A stretch of DNA of 64,000 nt from Pterobdella sp. o SKG-2022 (Eukaryota > Annelida > Clitellata > Hirudinida > Piscicolidae): assembly GCA_964035795.1 (NCBI GenBank), contig OZ038321.1:11063093-11127092 (forward strand). The letters run 5' to 3'. Positions 1-10,148 of the stretch are shown piece after piece (position 1 is the stretch's first letter; the number at the start of each line of letters is the position of its first letter). The notes under the pieces are model-generated. The model made no database searches and was not told the DNA's origin. It worked only from the letters and a program-made list of their open reading frames with translations. Position numbers and translations under genes: made by a program.

Positions 1-10
1 TGAACATTAC

Positions 11-118
11 CTTGTTTTCGTTTTGGAAACTGCTTCTGCTTTGTTGTTGAGGTTCAAATGATGGAGCCTGGTGCTTCATTTGAGATGCCTTCTCGAAGTA
101 CTTGTCAAAGTCGTCCAT
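11..118 (-). CDS. First coding exon of an unidentified gene (partial)
   Basis: On the minus strand an ATG at 118-116 opens a 36-codon frame that begins MDDFDKYFEKASQM and ends exactly in phase 0 at a good donor (AAG|GTAATG, positions 11/10). The rest of the gene lies left of the window. The peptide is acidic at its start and then rich in Gln, Ser and Asn; I do not recognise the family. A TATAAAAGG box lies about 100 bp upstream, which supports a real gene start. No domain can be assigned from 36 residues. Confidence 0.55.
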
Positions 119-214
119 TCTAAGCATTTAAGACTAATGTTTTGATTTATGAAAAGGCAAAAAAAACAGGCGTACAAGGTATAATTTGAGCTTATTTCTT
201 AAGTAGTGGAATAT

Positions 215-223
215 CCTTTTATA
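215..223 (-). promoter_or_regulatory. TATA box of the left-edge gene
   Basis: Read on the minus strand this is TATAAAAGG, a near-consensus TATA box, with a second TATAAAAAG just upstream (234-226). A start about 30 bp downstream would give a 5' UTR of about 70 nt before the ATG at 118. Confidence 0.4.
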
Positions 224-239
224 ATCTTTTTATAGCTAT

Positions 240-3200
240 AATTAAATAATATGGTACCAAAAAATATAAATTTAACTGAAATAATTATTTATTTTAAAAG
301 CTCATAAATAATGCTAATTGACTTTGAAAATGAGCTATCAATTTCATTCAAGTGCTCGTGAGAAAAGTTATCTCGTAAGGTGTCATGATACAGCATTTTG
401 GAAACAACTGAGTAGTAGTGCATTCAAATTATCAATTATGTAGCCAACGTTTCATGATAAAAGTCGATAACTATAACTCATCCTACAAAATGAATTGCTT
501 TTCAAATATTTTTTGAAACATTGTAGCAAACAACAACATCGCTCATTGGCTTGTGAACTTGAACCTGCCAATCAAACTTAGTCTACCCGCTTGGACTCAG
601 TCGTTCCAGGACAAACTAGCAAAATGATGGCACTGAAGATCTTGCTCCAGAACTACAAGCGATGGTGGAGAGTTATCGAATTTTAAAGGATCTTCTTCAA
701 GTTTATCTTATTTTTAACCAGCCTATTTTAAATTTTGTTGTTGAATTCAATAGATTTTGAAATTTTCGTTCTTATAAATATAAATAAATAATATAATTAC
801 TACTAAAAAATTAATTTTTAATCCCATTTTTAGAGATTTTCTAGAAAATTTCAACATAACAAATAGAAATTCTTTTTAAGTAAATATTAAATGTTTTTAT
901 TGATACACGCCAACATTTTTTGCAGTAAATTATTTAAAGGTAAACAGATTTGATTGATGTGCAACAAAATTATTGCTGGGTGTAACACTGGTAAGCAAAA
1001 AAACTTTCAAATTAAAAAATATTGTTTTAAAAGTATCAAAAAATTAAGGTTTTCCAACATTTTATTGCGAAGTTTCACACTATTAAAATAAGAGAAAAAA
1101 TATGTAATGAAAGGAATTAATCCAACAAATTCAAGCGCTAGCAAAAGCATGTTACCGCTTGAGATTAACAAAGTAATTATGCTTCAGCTCAAACAAAATA
1201 TTCACAAAATCAGCCATTAAAAAATTTTTCAAAGGATATAATGTTATGTTCTACTTAAAACTTTTTAACTTTATCAATTGAGTTATAAAATTGGCGTATG
1301 AAGTTTTTGTGGGTTGAGAATCAATTAAGAAAAAGATTATATGTTTGGAAGTGTTCCATGCAGTTCTTATCAGGATTCATATAATTAATGCCATGTTTTA
1401 TGATTTTCAAACAACTATAAACTTATTATAACAATTATCATTAAAAGTACCTTGGGAATTGATTTGAGATGTCAAAATGACTGATCGTCTTCAGAAAATT
1501 GTTTCAAACTGAGAAAGCAAAAGAAGCATAATATGTCAGTCATTTTTGATCAACCATTGAAGCTTGGACATTAAATATTATAATAGCAACTCTCCAATTA
1601 TCCAACCATCAAGTTTTCTATTGAAATGTGGAAAAACTCATAAAAAAACTACAAAAAATTTGGAAAAAACTATTTCAAATAGGCTGCTTTTAAAAACGAC
1701 ATAAACTTTTTGTCTCAAAATGTTTAATTAAATTCTCCAATTCCTTCATGAACTTATTTATATATACAAAGATATTTCACGCAGAGTCTGAATAAAACTC
1801 AGCATCTTAATATGAAGAAAGTAGGAAGGTCATACAAAAATCAGCTTGCATCAGCAGCATACTAACATACTTCATGAAGTTATAAAACTTTTGAAGTATA
1901 TTTTTTTGCAAAATATTCAACATCATGAAATTGAAATAAAGCAGTTATGTATTTTAACATGTTTTTTTGAATATTCAATTGATCGCCTTAAACAGATGCA
2001 CCTCGTTTGAAAAAACTGATGGTAATAATAGTGTTCTTGAACTTTCAGATCAACTGACCAAATGAAAGTAATCCATCAATCAAAACAGTTGATGATTATA
2101 AAAGCTTTACGAAAATAAGAGTTTAAAAAACTTCGATAAAGATGAGATTTTCAGCATATGTTGCACGCACTTCATCATTATGCAGCCAAATCGAAGATTT
2201 TCGAAACAAATATGATTTTTAACAGCTGTAAGTCAAATTGTTAACGGTATTCTACATTTCCAATTCGCTTAAAAAATAATGAAACTTATTTTTCAATTTT
2301 TTTTGCTGTTCAAGCAAAAACCCTGTTAAAAATTTGTTATTGTAGCACTAACTATTGATTCCCTAATGAAATCAATTTGGTAGTGCAATTTTTAAATGTT
2401 GAAAGCTGAAACATGTTAAATTCAAATGATTGTACCTTTTTAACGTTGGTATCACGTTTTCAAACGAAACTTTAAAGAAATTGATAAATTGATTGTTTTT
2501 CTATTTTTACCTTCATACATATACTCTTCTCTGTTCGTTTTTTAAAATAATTTCTCACTCGTAAGTTTACATTGCGATAACTTAATTTAATTCGCCAGAT
2601 AAAATAAAATAGTTAATCAGGATAAAATAGTTAAATTAAAAGCTTATCATTCCACTAGTTTTAAAATAAAAAGCAGCTTTTCATGAGCAAAAATAACTGA
2701 AGTATTTCAATTACACCGTGTAAACACCAACAACTCGTCAGCCAGTTATATTTAGCTTTTTCAATTATTTTACCAAACTTTTCATTTTAAACTCAAAAGT
2801 GTTTGGCAAATTTTTGCATTTTCTGGCTTATTAAAAGACAAATGTTGCGTAGAAAAGAATAGTCAATAAAGATGCTTTAAAACACGTTTGAACTAAATTA
2901 TCTTATTTCTTACTTATTTTTTATTAACTTTAAAAAGACGCTGTTGTTTTTTACAACTATCAATTCCACTTTTTACTTCTTTTTCAAACGTTGTTCCACT
3001 AAATCATTTCATTTCTGCATGTGTAATGTTTAAACTGGTTGTTTTGATGCCAGCGTTGTTGTTTTGCATTTATGAAAAATTTTTAATAAAACTTTTTGAG
3101 TTAATAAATGTGTTTTATTAACCCATGAATAATTATTCATAATTTTCACCGTATTTTTAACAAAGAGCTCAAGAATCATTATAACTTCTTCAATTAATTT

Positions 3201-3858
3201 GTAACGAATGCTTGTATAGAACGCTTTATATAATCTTGATAACATTCTAATATAAGGATTATTTCTAAAACTAAAATTAATAAAAACATTATATACGGAG
3301 GCATTTCAGCTAATAGAAAAGCTTCATCGATGTGTTTCCAGATGAGTGTGCACCGCTTTCAATGCACGGAGCCCCAAAAAACTCTGCCATATTTTTTTGC
3401 TCACTACTTAGTTTTTACGCATTGGAAAGATTATTGGATAAATTTATATTCTATTTTCAACGAGTTATGTACTGCATATAAGACTCAGCTCTGAAATCAA
3501 CTACATCAAAATGCTTCAGCTTCAAAGAGAATTATATTCATATTTCGAGCTTTTTGCATGAAAATTAAAAAGTAATTTTTGTAACCATTTTTTATTTAAA
3601 TTTATTTAGTATACAAACCAACCTTTCGAATTTATTGGTAGTTGAAAAATCATGGAAGCTATGTTTATAATTAAAGGAAACTTGTGGAACACATGCAACA
3701 ATACGGCACCGTATTTTCAGCCCACCTCTCAAACTAAATTAGTTTTTTTAATGTTAAAAAGAATTCGAAAAGTATAACTCAACGTAATGCTTAAAACAAG
3801 CAAATATAACAGAATATTTTCAATATTCAAAGACACTTCTTGTTTTTGTGAAAAACTA
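240..3858. other. AT-rich spacer without recognisable gene
   Basis: I see no frame with protein-family signal, no clear splice-bounded exon and no repeat shared with the rest of the window. The short open frame at 3030-3245 (minus) has lysine/isoleucine/asparagine-rich composition typical of chance frames in AT-rich DNA. Confidence 0.5.
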
Positions 3859-4556
3859 CAGTCGGCTTTCAAAAATCCGGATACGTCAAAACCTATGATT
3901 TTCAGAATTTTTTAAAAATCGGTAAAAGTGAAAAATTTTCAAAAATAATTATACTGGAAACAGTGCACCCACCAAATTATTCTGCTTGTTGAGCAGTTTT
4001 CAAACATTTCACTCAGTGTCTGTTGCTACATCAGCCTCTGAATAATTTCCATGGATTTTCGTTCAAACACAAAACTTTGTGTTACTTAATTTCCCTACTA
4101 ACATTTTTTCCAAAAATTTCAGTATTTTTATCCCTTCTTTCGTTTTCATCATCATGTTTTCGCGTTTTTTCTTGCATTTTTTAATCAATAAATTAGAGAT
4201 CCGTGTAGTGATAAGCTATAAGATACTTTTTATTTATTTTCATCTATTCAACTGAAATATTTTTATTGAGAATTAACAGAAATTTTCAAACCTCAAGATT
4301 TTTTAATTTTATTTTATAAACCATGGTTTTTCCATAAGCTTTTATTTCACAAAAATGGGGCTTACAGGATTATTTTTTTCTGATATTGCTTTAATACTTC
4401 AAATTTTGCCCAAACTTATGCTTCACATTTTTCAAAGTTTATGTTGGTTTTGATGATTGAGCACTTTGAGAAAAATTCGAAATTTCGTTTTGCAAACTTA
4501 TCCGAATTATCGAAGGACCATAATTTTAGTTATCCGGATTTCTGAAAACCTACGTG
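3859..4556. mobile_element. Non-autonomous DNA transposon with about 25-bp inverted ends
   Basis: The left end reads CAGTCGGCTTTC followed by AAAAATCCGGATA. The right end, on the opposite strand, reads CACGTAGGTTTTC followed by AGAAATCCGGATA. The two agree over about 25 bp with a few changes and lie about 700 bp apart. No transposase frame is present inside. Ends beginning CAGT next to a TA fit the Tc1/mariner-pogo superfamily, but the target duplication on the right is unclear. Confidence 0.55.
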
Positions 4557-4997
4557 ATATGTAAACTTTTGAAAACTTTCTTTTCTTGTCTTAATATTTG
4601 TTAATAACGTAGACTTTTAAATATTCTGAAAAACCTATTAAAATCGATGGTTGCAAGTTGTATAAAAGATTGTTCCATAAATTTAGTTTAAAAATGCCAA
4701 TTTTCTTACGGTATTTGGTCTTTCTCATTTCTTTTGGTGAGCACTTCTTTGCATTTCAGGTAATTAGGAAAATATCGTTGTAAATCAAAAATGTGAGTTT
4801 CATTTTCAAAGTTAAATCAAACTGCTAATCGTGCTGAAAACATATTTCCTTCTATGAAGTCGTTTTCAATGCGTTTTAATTTTATTGACAGATCGGAAGT
4901 TTAACATTCAGGATACATACTAAGTCATTGTTTGCACAAATTAACTATTTTTTTTTGAGGGTCTTTTTTCAGATTATATTTTTTGATCGTCAATTAA

Positions 4998-5373
4998 CCC
5001 GTTTGTGCCCATTGATCTCATATGAGATCACTCATATATGAGTTTTACTAATTATTGGTTAATATTTATCCAAATCCAATTAATGTTTTTTATTAACTAG
5101 GGTTATATCTTCAATATTAAATTTATTTTATTTGAATTTCGATTTTGATTTCAAGATATTTAAGCTTACAATTGTTCAAATTTCATTTTGACGGACGTTT
5201 ATCGAAAAACATTCAATTAAGGCATAATAATTTATGATTATGATGAAACAAAAATAAAATATATTAAATTTATTTAACACTATGAAATTTCAAAACTTGA
5301 GATACATGTAAAATCAACAGAATGGAAGACATTAAAAGTTGCTGATCTCATATGAGATCAATGGGCACAAGGG
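4998..5373. mobile_element. piggyBac-type MITE, 376 bp, perfect TTAA flanks
   Basis: This segment is bounded by TTAA on both sides (4994-4997 and 5374-5377). Its ends are inverted copies of about 30 bp: CCCGTTTGTGCCCATTGATC at the left and the reverse of CCCTTGTGCCCATTGATC at the right. It could be an independent MITE inserted next to the transposase part, or the left end of the larger element with its subterminal repeat. The perfect double TTAA favours a mobile unit of its own. Confidence 0.6.
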
Positions 5374-5518
5374 TTAAAAAATGGGCGTTTTACACAAAAG
5401 CATTATATTTAGTGGAATTTCAATTTTTAAAAAAGTGACTATTGCATAAAATAAATAAAATAGTCAAATATATTTAAAAAATATCTTTTTGTAAACATTA
5501 GTTTATATTTATAATTGA

Positions 5519-6445
5519 GTGTTACAAGCGTTCATAAAATACTTCGGACATGAGGCAAATAGATTTGGCTACAAATTTTGGGCATTGTGCGGTTCTTTAA
5601 TCTATTGCTCTAACTTTGATCTGTATTGTGATGAAAACTTATTAGACCAACGGAAAGACCTACAACTAGAATCAAAAGTTGTTTTAAGTATGTTGGATGC
5701 AGTAGAAGAACTCCAATCGCACACTGTTTTTTTTGAAAACTTTTTTACGAGCTGTTCATTATTGATTTATCTGAGAGTATTGATTTTCAAGCAACAGGAA
5801 CTATACAGTGAAACAGTTAAAAAAATACCCTTTGACCGACAAAAAACAATGAATAAGCAAAGAAGAGGCACTCACGGCTATAGTTTCGATACCAATGAAA
5901 AAATTTTAATTGTGAGGTGGCTAGTAAACATTGGAACAAAGTATGATACAGCTGAACTTATTTATAAAGTAACTCGTTGAAAAAAAAAATTATAATCAAA
6001 AGTTTATTTCCACGGCCTAATGTATTCAAAAGATATATGGCTCAAATATGGGTGGAGTGGATAAGCACGATTGGTGGACAAGCTAATATGCCACAACAAT
6101 CAAGGCTAAAAATGGTATTGACCAATATTTACAAGAATACTGAAAATGACATTAATAAACTCTCAAATAATCTATAATTGGCCAAACGAGGAAACTGATA
6201 CGCAAGCTCAAAAACTGGTTTGCTTACATTTAAAAGAGCAATTAGCCGATCCTACTTCAAAAATTGCGTTGAGGCAACAAAAAATCAAAAACTACAGTTG
6301 TTTGAGATCTCTACAAGTTCCTAATGATGTCCGTTTCAATCTTCATGGAAATATTTTTATAACTAAAAATGAACAAAGAAGATGCCAAAACAAGCCATGC
6401 ACCGCTAGACCACGGACATTTTGGAAAAATGCACGATTACTTTGA
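5519..6445 (+). pseudogene. piggyBac transposase remnant (C-terminal half)
   Basis: Three overlapping frames (5519-5980, 5977-6177, 6146-6445) together read as the second half of a piggyBac transposase, a cut-and-paste DDE/D enzyme acting at TTAA. Visible family motifs are GYKFWALC, VVLSMLD, the NFFTS block, the PNVF block, GGVDKHDWW (which needs a frameshift near 6045) and the C-terminal VPNDVRF...RRCQNKPC segment. The usual catalytic Asp before the N-x-FTS block is Glu here (FFENFFTS). The N-terminal half is missing and there are frameshifts and stops, so it is not functional. Complete transposases are usually about 550-600 residues; about 300 remain. Confidence 0.85.
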
Positions 6446-6649
6446 GCGTAGCTTGGATTTATTCATACCATAATCTCAAATAAAAATGGAAAGTTTTATT
6501 TTCAAAGAATTTGTTGAGTTTTGCTATTATTTATGAGAAATTTCGTTTTCTGTTAATTGAATATTAGAACAAACAGTGAAAAATCATTAATAATTTCAGA
6601 GAAAAAATATTTTTTTAAAACTTTTTAAAAAATTTTAATTACGTATGAA

Positions 6650-7265
6650 TATATTATTTATTTATTTATTAGGGTTTACCAAGAGGCAAAAAGAGAGATA
6701 AAATTGAGTGTTCAAATATTTTCAAAGATCTTCGTTCGCCGGTGTACGGCTTCCCTCTAGTTTCCATAGGTCCCTGTCTTGCGCCAGTTCAACTGCTTGA
6801 TCTATGTTTAGTTTGTGGGCTTTTAGATCGTGTTTGATCGTTGTGGGAAGGCTAGTGCTAGGTCTTCCACGCTTTGTGTTTTTTTTCTTGAGGCAATTGA
6901 TGGTGGATTGTTTAGCTAGAACCAGATCATCCATGCGCAGAATATGGCCTAACATTTGCCAGCGTCGCCTTGTCATGATTTGAGAGGCTGGTTGAATCAG
7001 GGTGACTGTCCACCGATCTAACCATCCACTTGTCCATTGCCCACGTGCTACAACCAAAAAGCATGATGCTTTGAACGTAAGCTTTGTAGATTCTTTGTTT
7101 CTTGGAGGCAAAGTACGTCCAAGTTGTAGTCTGCAAAAAGTTCATCTAAGCATTCTCTTTTTGTCTTGCTAGTTAAACCGCGAACATTGAGAGTTCCGCT
7201 AGAAAACTGGGTAGTAGTTCTGGCTTTATTTTGACAGTTTACCATTCTGTAATTGCACATTAAGC
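6650..7265 (-). mobile_element. Internally deleted non-LTR retrotransposon (endonuclease start joined to RT C-terminus)
   Basis: Minus-strand frames read first as the beginning of an apurinic-type endonuclease (TLNVRGLTSKTKRE...LDVLCLQETK, about 7240-7140). They then jump, near 7130, to the C-terminal tail of a LINE polyprotein: IYKAYVQSIMLFGCSTWA, the RRRWQMLGHILRM block and the RGRPSTSLP segment, ending about 6722. The rest of the endonuclease and the whole reverse-transcriptase core are absent. The 3' end on this strand carries an (AAAT)n tail (about 6672-6650). It sits inside the piggyBac element, so it inserted after it. Confidence 0.75.
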
Positions 7266-7266
7266 A

Positions 7267-7345
7267 CCAGACCGGAAAAATATAAATATATAAATTCAAA
7301 ATATTTCTATATTTATAAATATATAAATTCAAAATATTTCTATAT
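7267..7345. repeat. Short tandem duplication (about 40-bp unit, two copies)
   Basis: The block containing TAAATATATAAATTCAAAAT and ATTTCTATATTT occurs twice in a row directly upstream (5' side) of the deleted LINE. It may be a local slippage product; no function is visible. Confidence 0.5.
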
Positions 7346-7712
7346 TTTGGTTTCAAACTAAAATTAAAGTGAAGTAAAATCTTCAAACTACTTTTTAATG
7401 CTATGCGGTTAAAAGCCCATTTGCTAACATTTGGCCCATTGACCTCATATGAGATCACCCTGTATCTCACTTATTTTTCGTCAAAATGAAATTTTTTTTT
7501 GTGTTTTTGTGAGCTTCTTTTTAGGTAGAAACACAATTTTCAATAAAAAGTTACTGCCCTTAGCATATTGGGCACAAACGGGTTGATTTTTAGAATTCAA
7601 TTTTCAATCCAAGTTTTTAGTTACTTTTGAAAAAAAGATACAAGCCCGCTATGCTAATCAAAAAAAATGTGTCTTCTATATATGCGCTAGTTTTAAGCAA
7701 TAGCTTAGACAC

Positions 7713-7886
7713 GTCGGCCCGTATAGCTCAGCTTTTAGAGCATTAGGCTAATTATCTAAAGTTACTTGGTTCAATCCAGCATGAGCCGGCAATTAGCACC
7801 TGTTCGATAGTGTTTTTACTACATTAACGTTGTGGCAAGAGCTTTGATTTATAAGAAAAAGCGCTTTATAAATACCGCCTTACATA
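7713..7886 (+). mobile_element. tRNA-derived SINE, copy 1
   Basis: The 5' part is a tRNA-like head: GTCGGCC start, D-arm TAGCTCAG, a seven-base anticodon loop CTAATTA in a TTAGG/TCTAA stem (AAT, isoleucine-like) and B-box-like GGTTCAATCC. The body reads AATTAGCACCTGTTC, then CTACATTAA, then AGCGCTTTATAAATACCG and a decayed TTACA tail. Copies 2 and 3 share the same order. The head is mutated and fused to a non-tRNA tail, so it is not a tRNA gene. Confidence 0.8.
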
Positions 7887-7889
7887 TAA

Positions 7890-10058
7890 AATTACACGAA
7901 ACGAGAGTACCATGGAAGTATGGCAATCTGCCACATCATGTGTGCTTAGCAAAGAGGTTGTTCAGTTTCAAATGAAGTTTTATACATTTAATTTTCAAAA
8001 ACATAGTTTTTAAAGCTTCCTCTATTCTAAAAACATTATCAATACGTTTTAAATGAAGATATGTTTAAGAATAAAAAAATAAATCTTTTGAATATAAATA
8101 GTCGAATATTCATTATTTCAACCATCTCATGAGAATGGCCAAACAAAGACATTTCGAGCGAAATTGAGCTTGCTTTAGAGACCACATGCTCTATCTGACA
8201 AACTTCGTTTACATTCTTTCTTGATCCAACAAACTTCATCAGTTCCTCATCTATGCAACTTTTGCCTTATGCTAACCACACTCTTTCAAGTATTCTCAAA
8301 AGTTTGTAACTATTATCGATTAGAAAAAATTTAAAGCATTTTACTGAAACGGACTTTTTAAAAAGAAAACTGCTGATGTTTCAAACTTTTTAGAGCATTT
8401 TTATCACTTGCTTAAGCATAATAGTAGTAGTAGTGCATCTGATCTTCAGTTCGGTGACACGACTTAATATTGCATAACATTGAGCAAGTTTTTAAAAGAT
8501 ACATCAAAATGAATCTAATAAAACTTTGAAATTTCAAACTTGTATAAAAGTTTTTTCATAGAAGAAACGGTGAGGTCCTTTTAATAAGAAGGAACAACAA
8601 CGTGAGAGCATTGTCACAACAGTTGGAATTCAATATAAACGAGAAATTGAAATATTCATCTAAACTTTACAAAATTAAAAGTGAATTACTATAAATTGAA
8701 CGAACCAGAAATAGTAGGACAGTAATTTAGCTAAATGTTAATGAAGTTTTCTAAAAACTTACATATTGTATTCAAGATTACTTCTTAAAATTATGCTTTA
8801 ATAAAACCTTGCTCTTAGACATGAAAACTTCATTATTAATTAAAACTTGGATGCTTGTAACCTTTAAAAACCATGACAACCACACACCCCTCTAAAGTGC
8901 TCGAAGGCTTTTGAAAATAGAAATCATTGAGGACATCACATCAATTATAACGTTATACAACTCGACCAAGAAATGACAACGGAAGTCTCAAGAGTAAACA
9001 ATTCAAAATAACGAATTCATAACAAGAAATTTTTGAAACAGTTCAATTAAGTTACTATTGGCTAGATGTGTATATTTAAGTGTGTACTAGAGTATCTAAA
9101 AAGGTTTGACGTAGGTTAGTTTGCAAGTGATTGAGAAGCGCAACATTAAACAGCTGCTTGGGTCTCTAGTTGTCTTTAAGAATTAACAGACATTTCCATG
9201 AGTTTAAAAAAAATAACAAAAATTAAATATTAATTAGAATAAATATATATAGTTTATTTTATATTGTAATACATTAAATTTGAATGAAAATAATATGACT
9301 GGAGTAAACTATATTCAATAGTTACATTCCTGAAAACATTGAAATTAACAATTGTGAGTACCTTATTTAAGATGTCTTATTTTTTTAATGGTAAACCTTC
9401 AATGATATCAATAAAAACAGCTTCGAATCACAAATTGACTATAGTCAGATTGAATCTTCCAATCAAATCTTTCAATACTAATAAAAATTTTTGCTCAAGT
9501 TAATACCTTTGCAATAAAAGTCATGATGAATTTTCGAAATATTGGTAAAATGAATATTTGTAACTGTCAATTTTTAAGGGGTTTCTCCTTCAGATATATA
9601 CATCAGACAAGATGCTTCCCTCAAGACATCAAACCAATGATTTTTAAACTTCCAAAACATATCAATAGTTTGAATATAAGAAGTTAAGAATGGTACAAAT
9701 AAATCCATCTTTATATTTCTTGCATTATACGATTTATGAAATATTGGAATAAACAACAAATTTATAGAAGAATTTCAAAAGAAACATAGATTTAGTGACA
9801 ACGCATACTATTCACCAGTCAAAACATTTTACCATCTAACACAACAACGCTTTGTCTTACAATGAAATTGTATAACGAATAGAATTCATTTTGAAATAGT
9901 CACTTTAATTAAAATCAAATATATAATCAAATATCGATATTAAAAGATCTTGGAGAAGCTTCGCCAGCTCAGCAATCCACTAATATTTCAAGATAATCAC
10001 AAAAGTAACAAATACATCGAAGAAATGTCAATTTTCATGAAAAAGTCTGTATATAAAG
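7890..10058. other. AT-rich spacer
   Basis: No exon or repeat could be supported. The open frames at 8039-8239 and 9574-9759 (minus) match no family I know and lack convincing splice context. The 3' UTR of the yippee-like gene probably occupies the last few hundred bases. Confidence 0.4.
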
Positions 10059-10148
10059 TTAGTTCCAATGGTTATCTTTGATCATATGAGCCACCTCAAT
10101 TATGTACTTTCCTTCCTTATATTTCTGACTTGATTCAAAAGCCTGCTC
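10059..10148 (-). CDS. Yippee-like, last coding exon
   Basis: After acceptor CCAATCAG| it encodes 29 residues ([20 protein letters not shown] and onward to KDNHWN) and the TAA stop at 10061-10059. Confidence 0.93.
   Translation of the reverse strand, partial: EQAFESSQKYKEGKYIIEVAHMIKDNHWN

Larger units (their letters stand above)
4998..7582 (+). mobile_element. Decayed piggyBac-type element
   Basis: The element starts CCCGTTTGTGCCCA directly after a TTAA (4994-4997) and ends with the inverted copy TGGGCACAAACGGG followed by TTGA (7583-7586), one change from TTAA. This is the piggyBac signature of TTAA target and CCC ends. Each end also has an inner inverted copy of the terminal motif containing the palindrome GATCTCATATGAGATC or a variant (about 5019-5034, 5344-5359, 7441-7456). 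Inside is a broken transposase (5519-6445) and, nested to its right, a deleted LINE (about 6650-7265). Confidence 0.8.

Noticed and set aside
7713..7788. Possible functional tRNA gene (also at 37056-37131 and 50672-50748)
   Set aside because: Each head is mutated in stems or loop and is followed by the same non-tRNA tail, so they are SINE heads.
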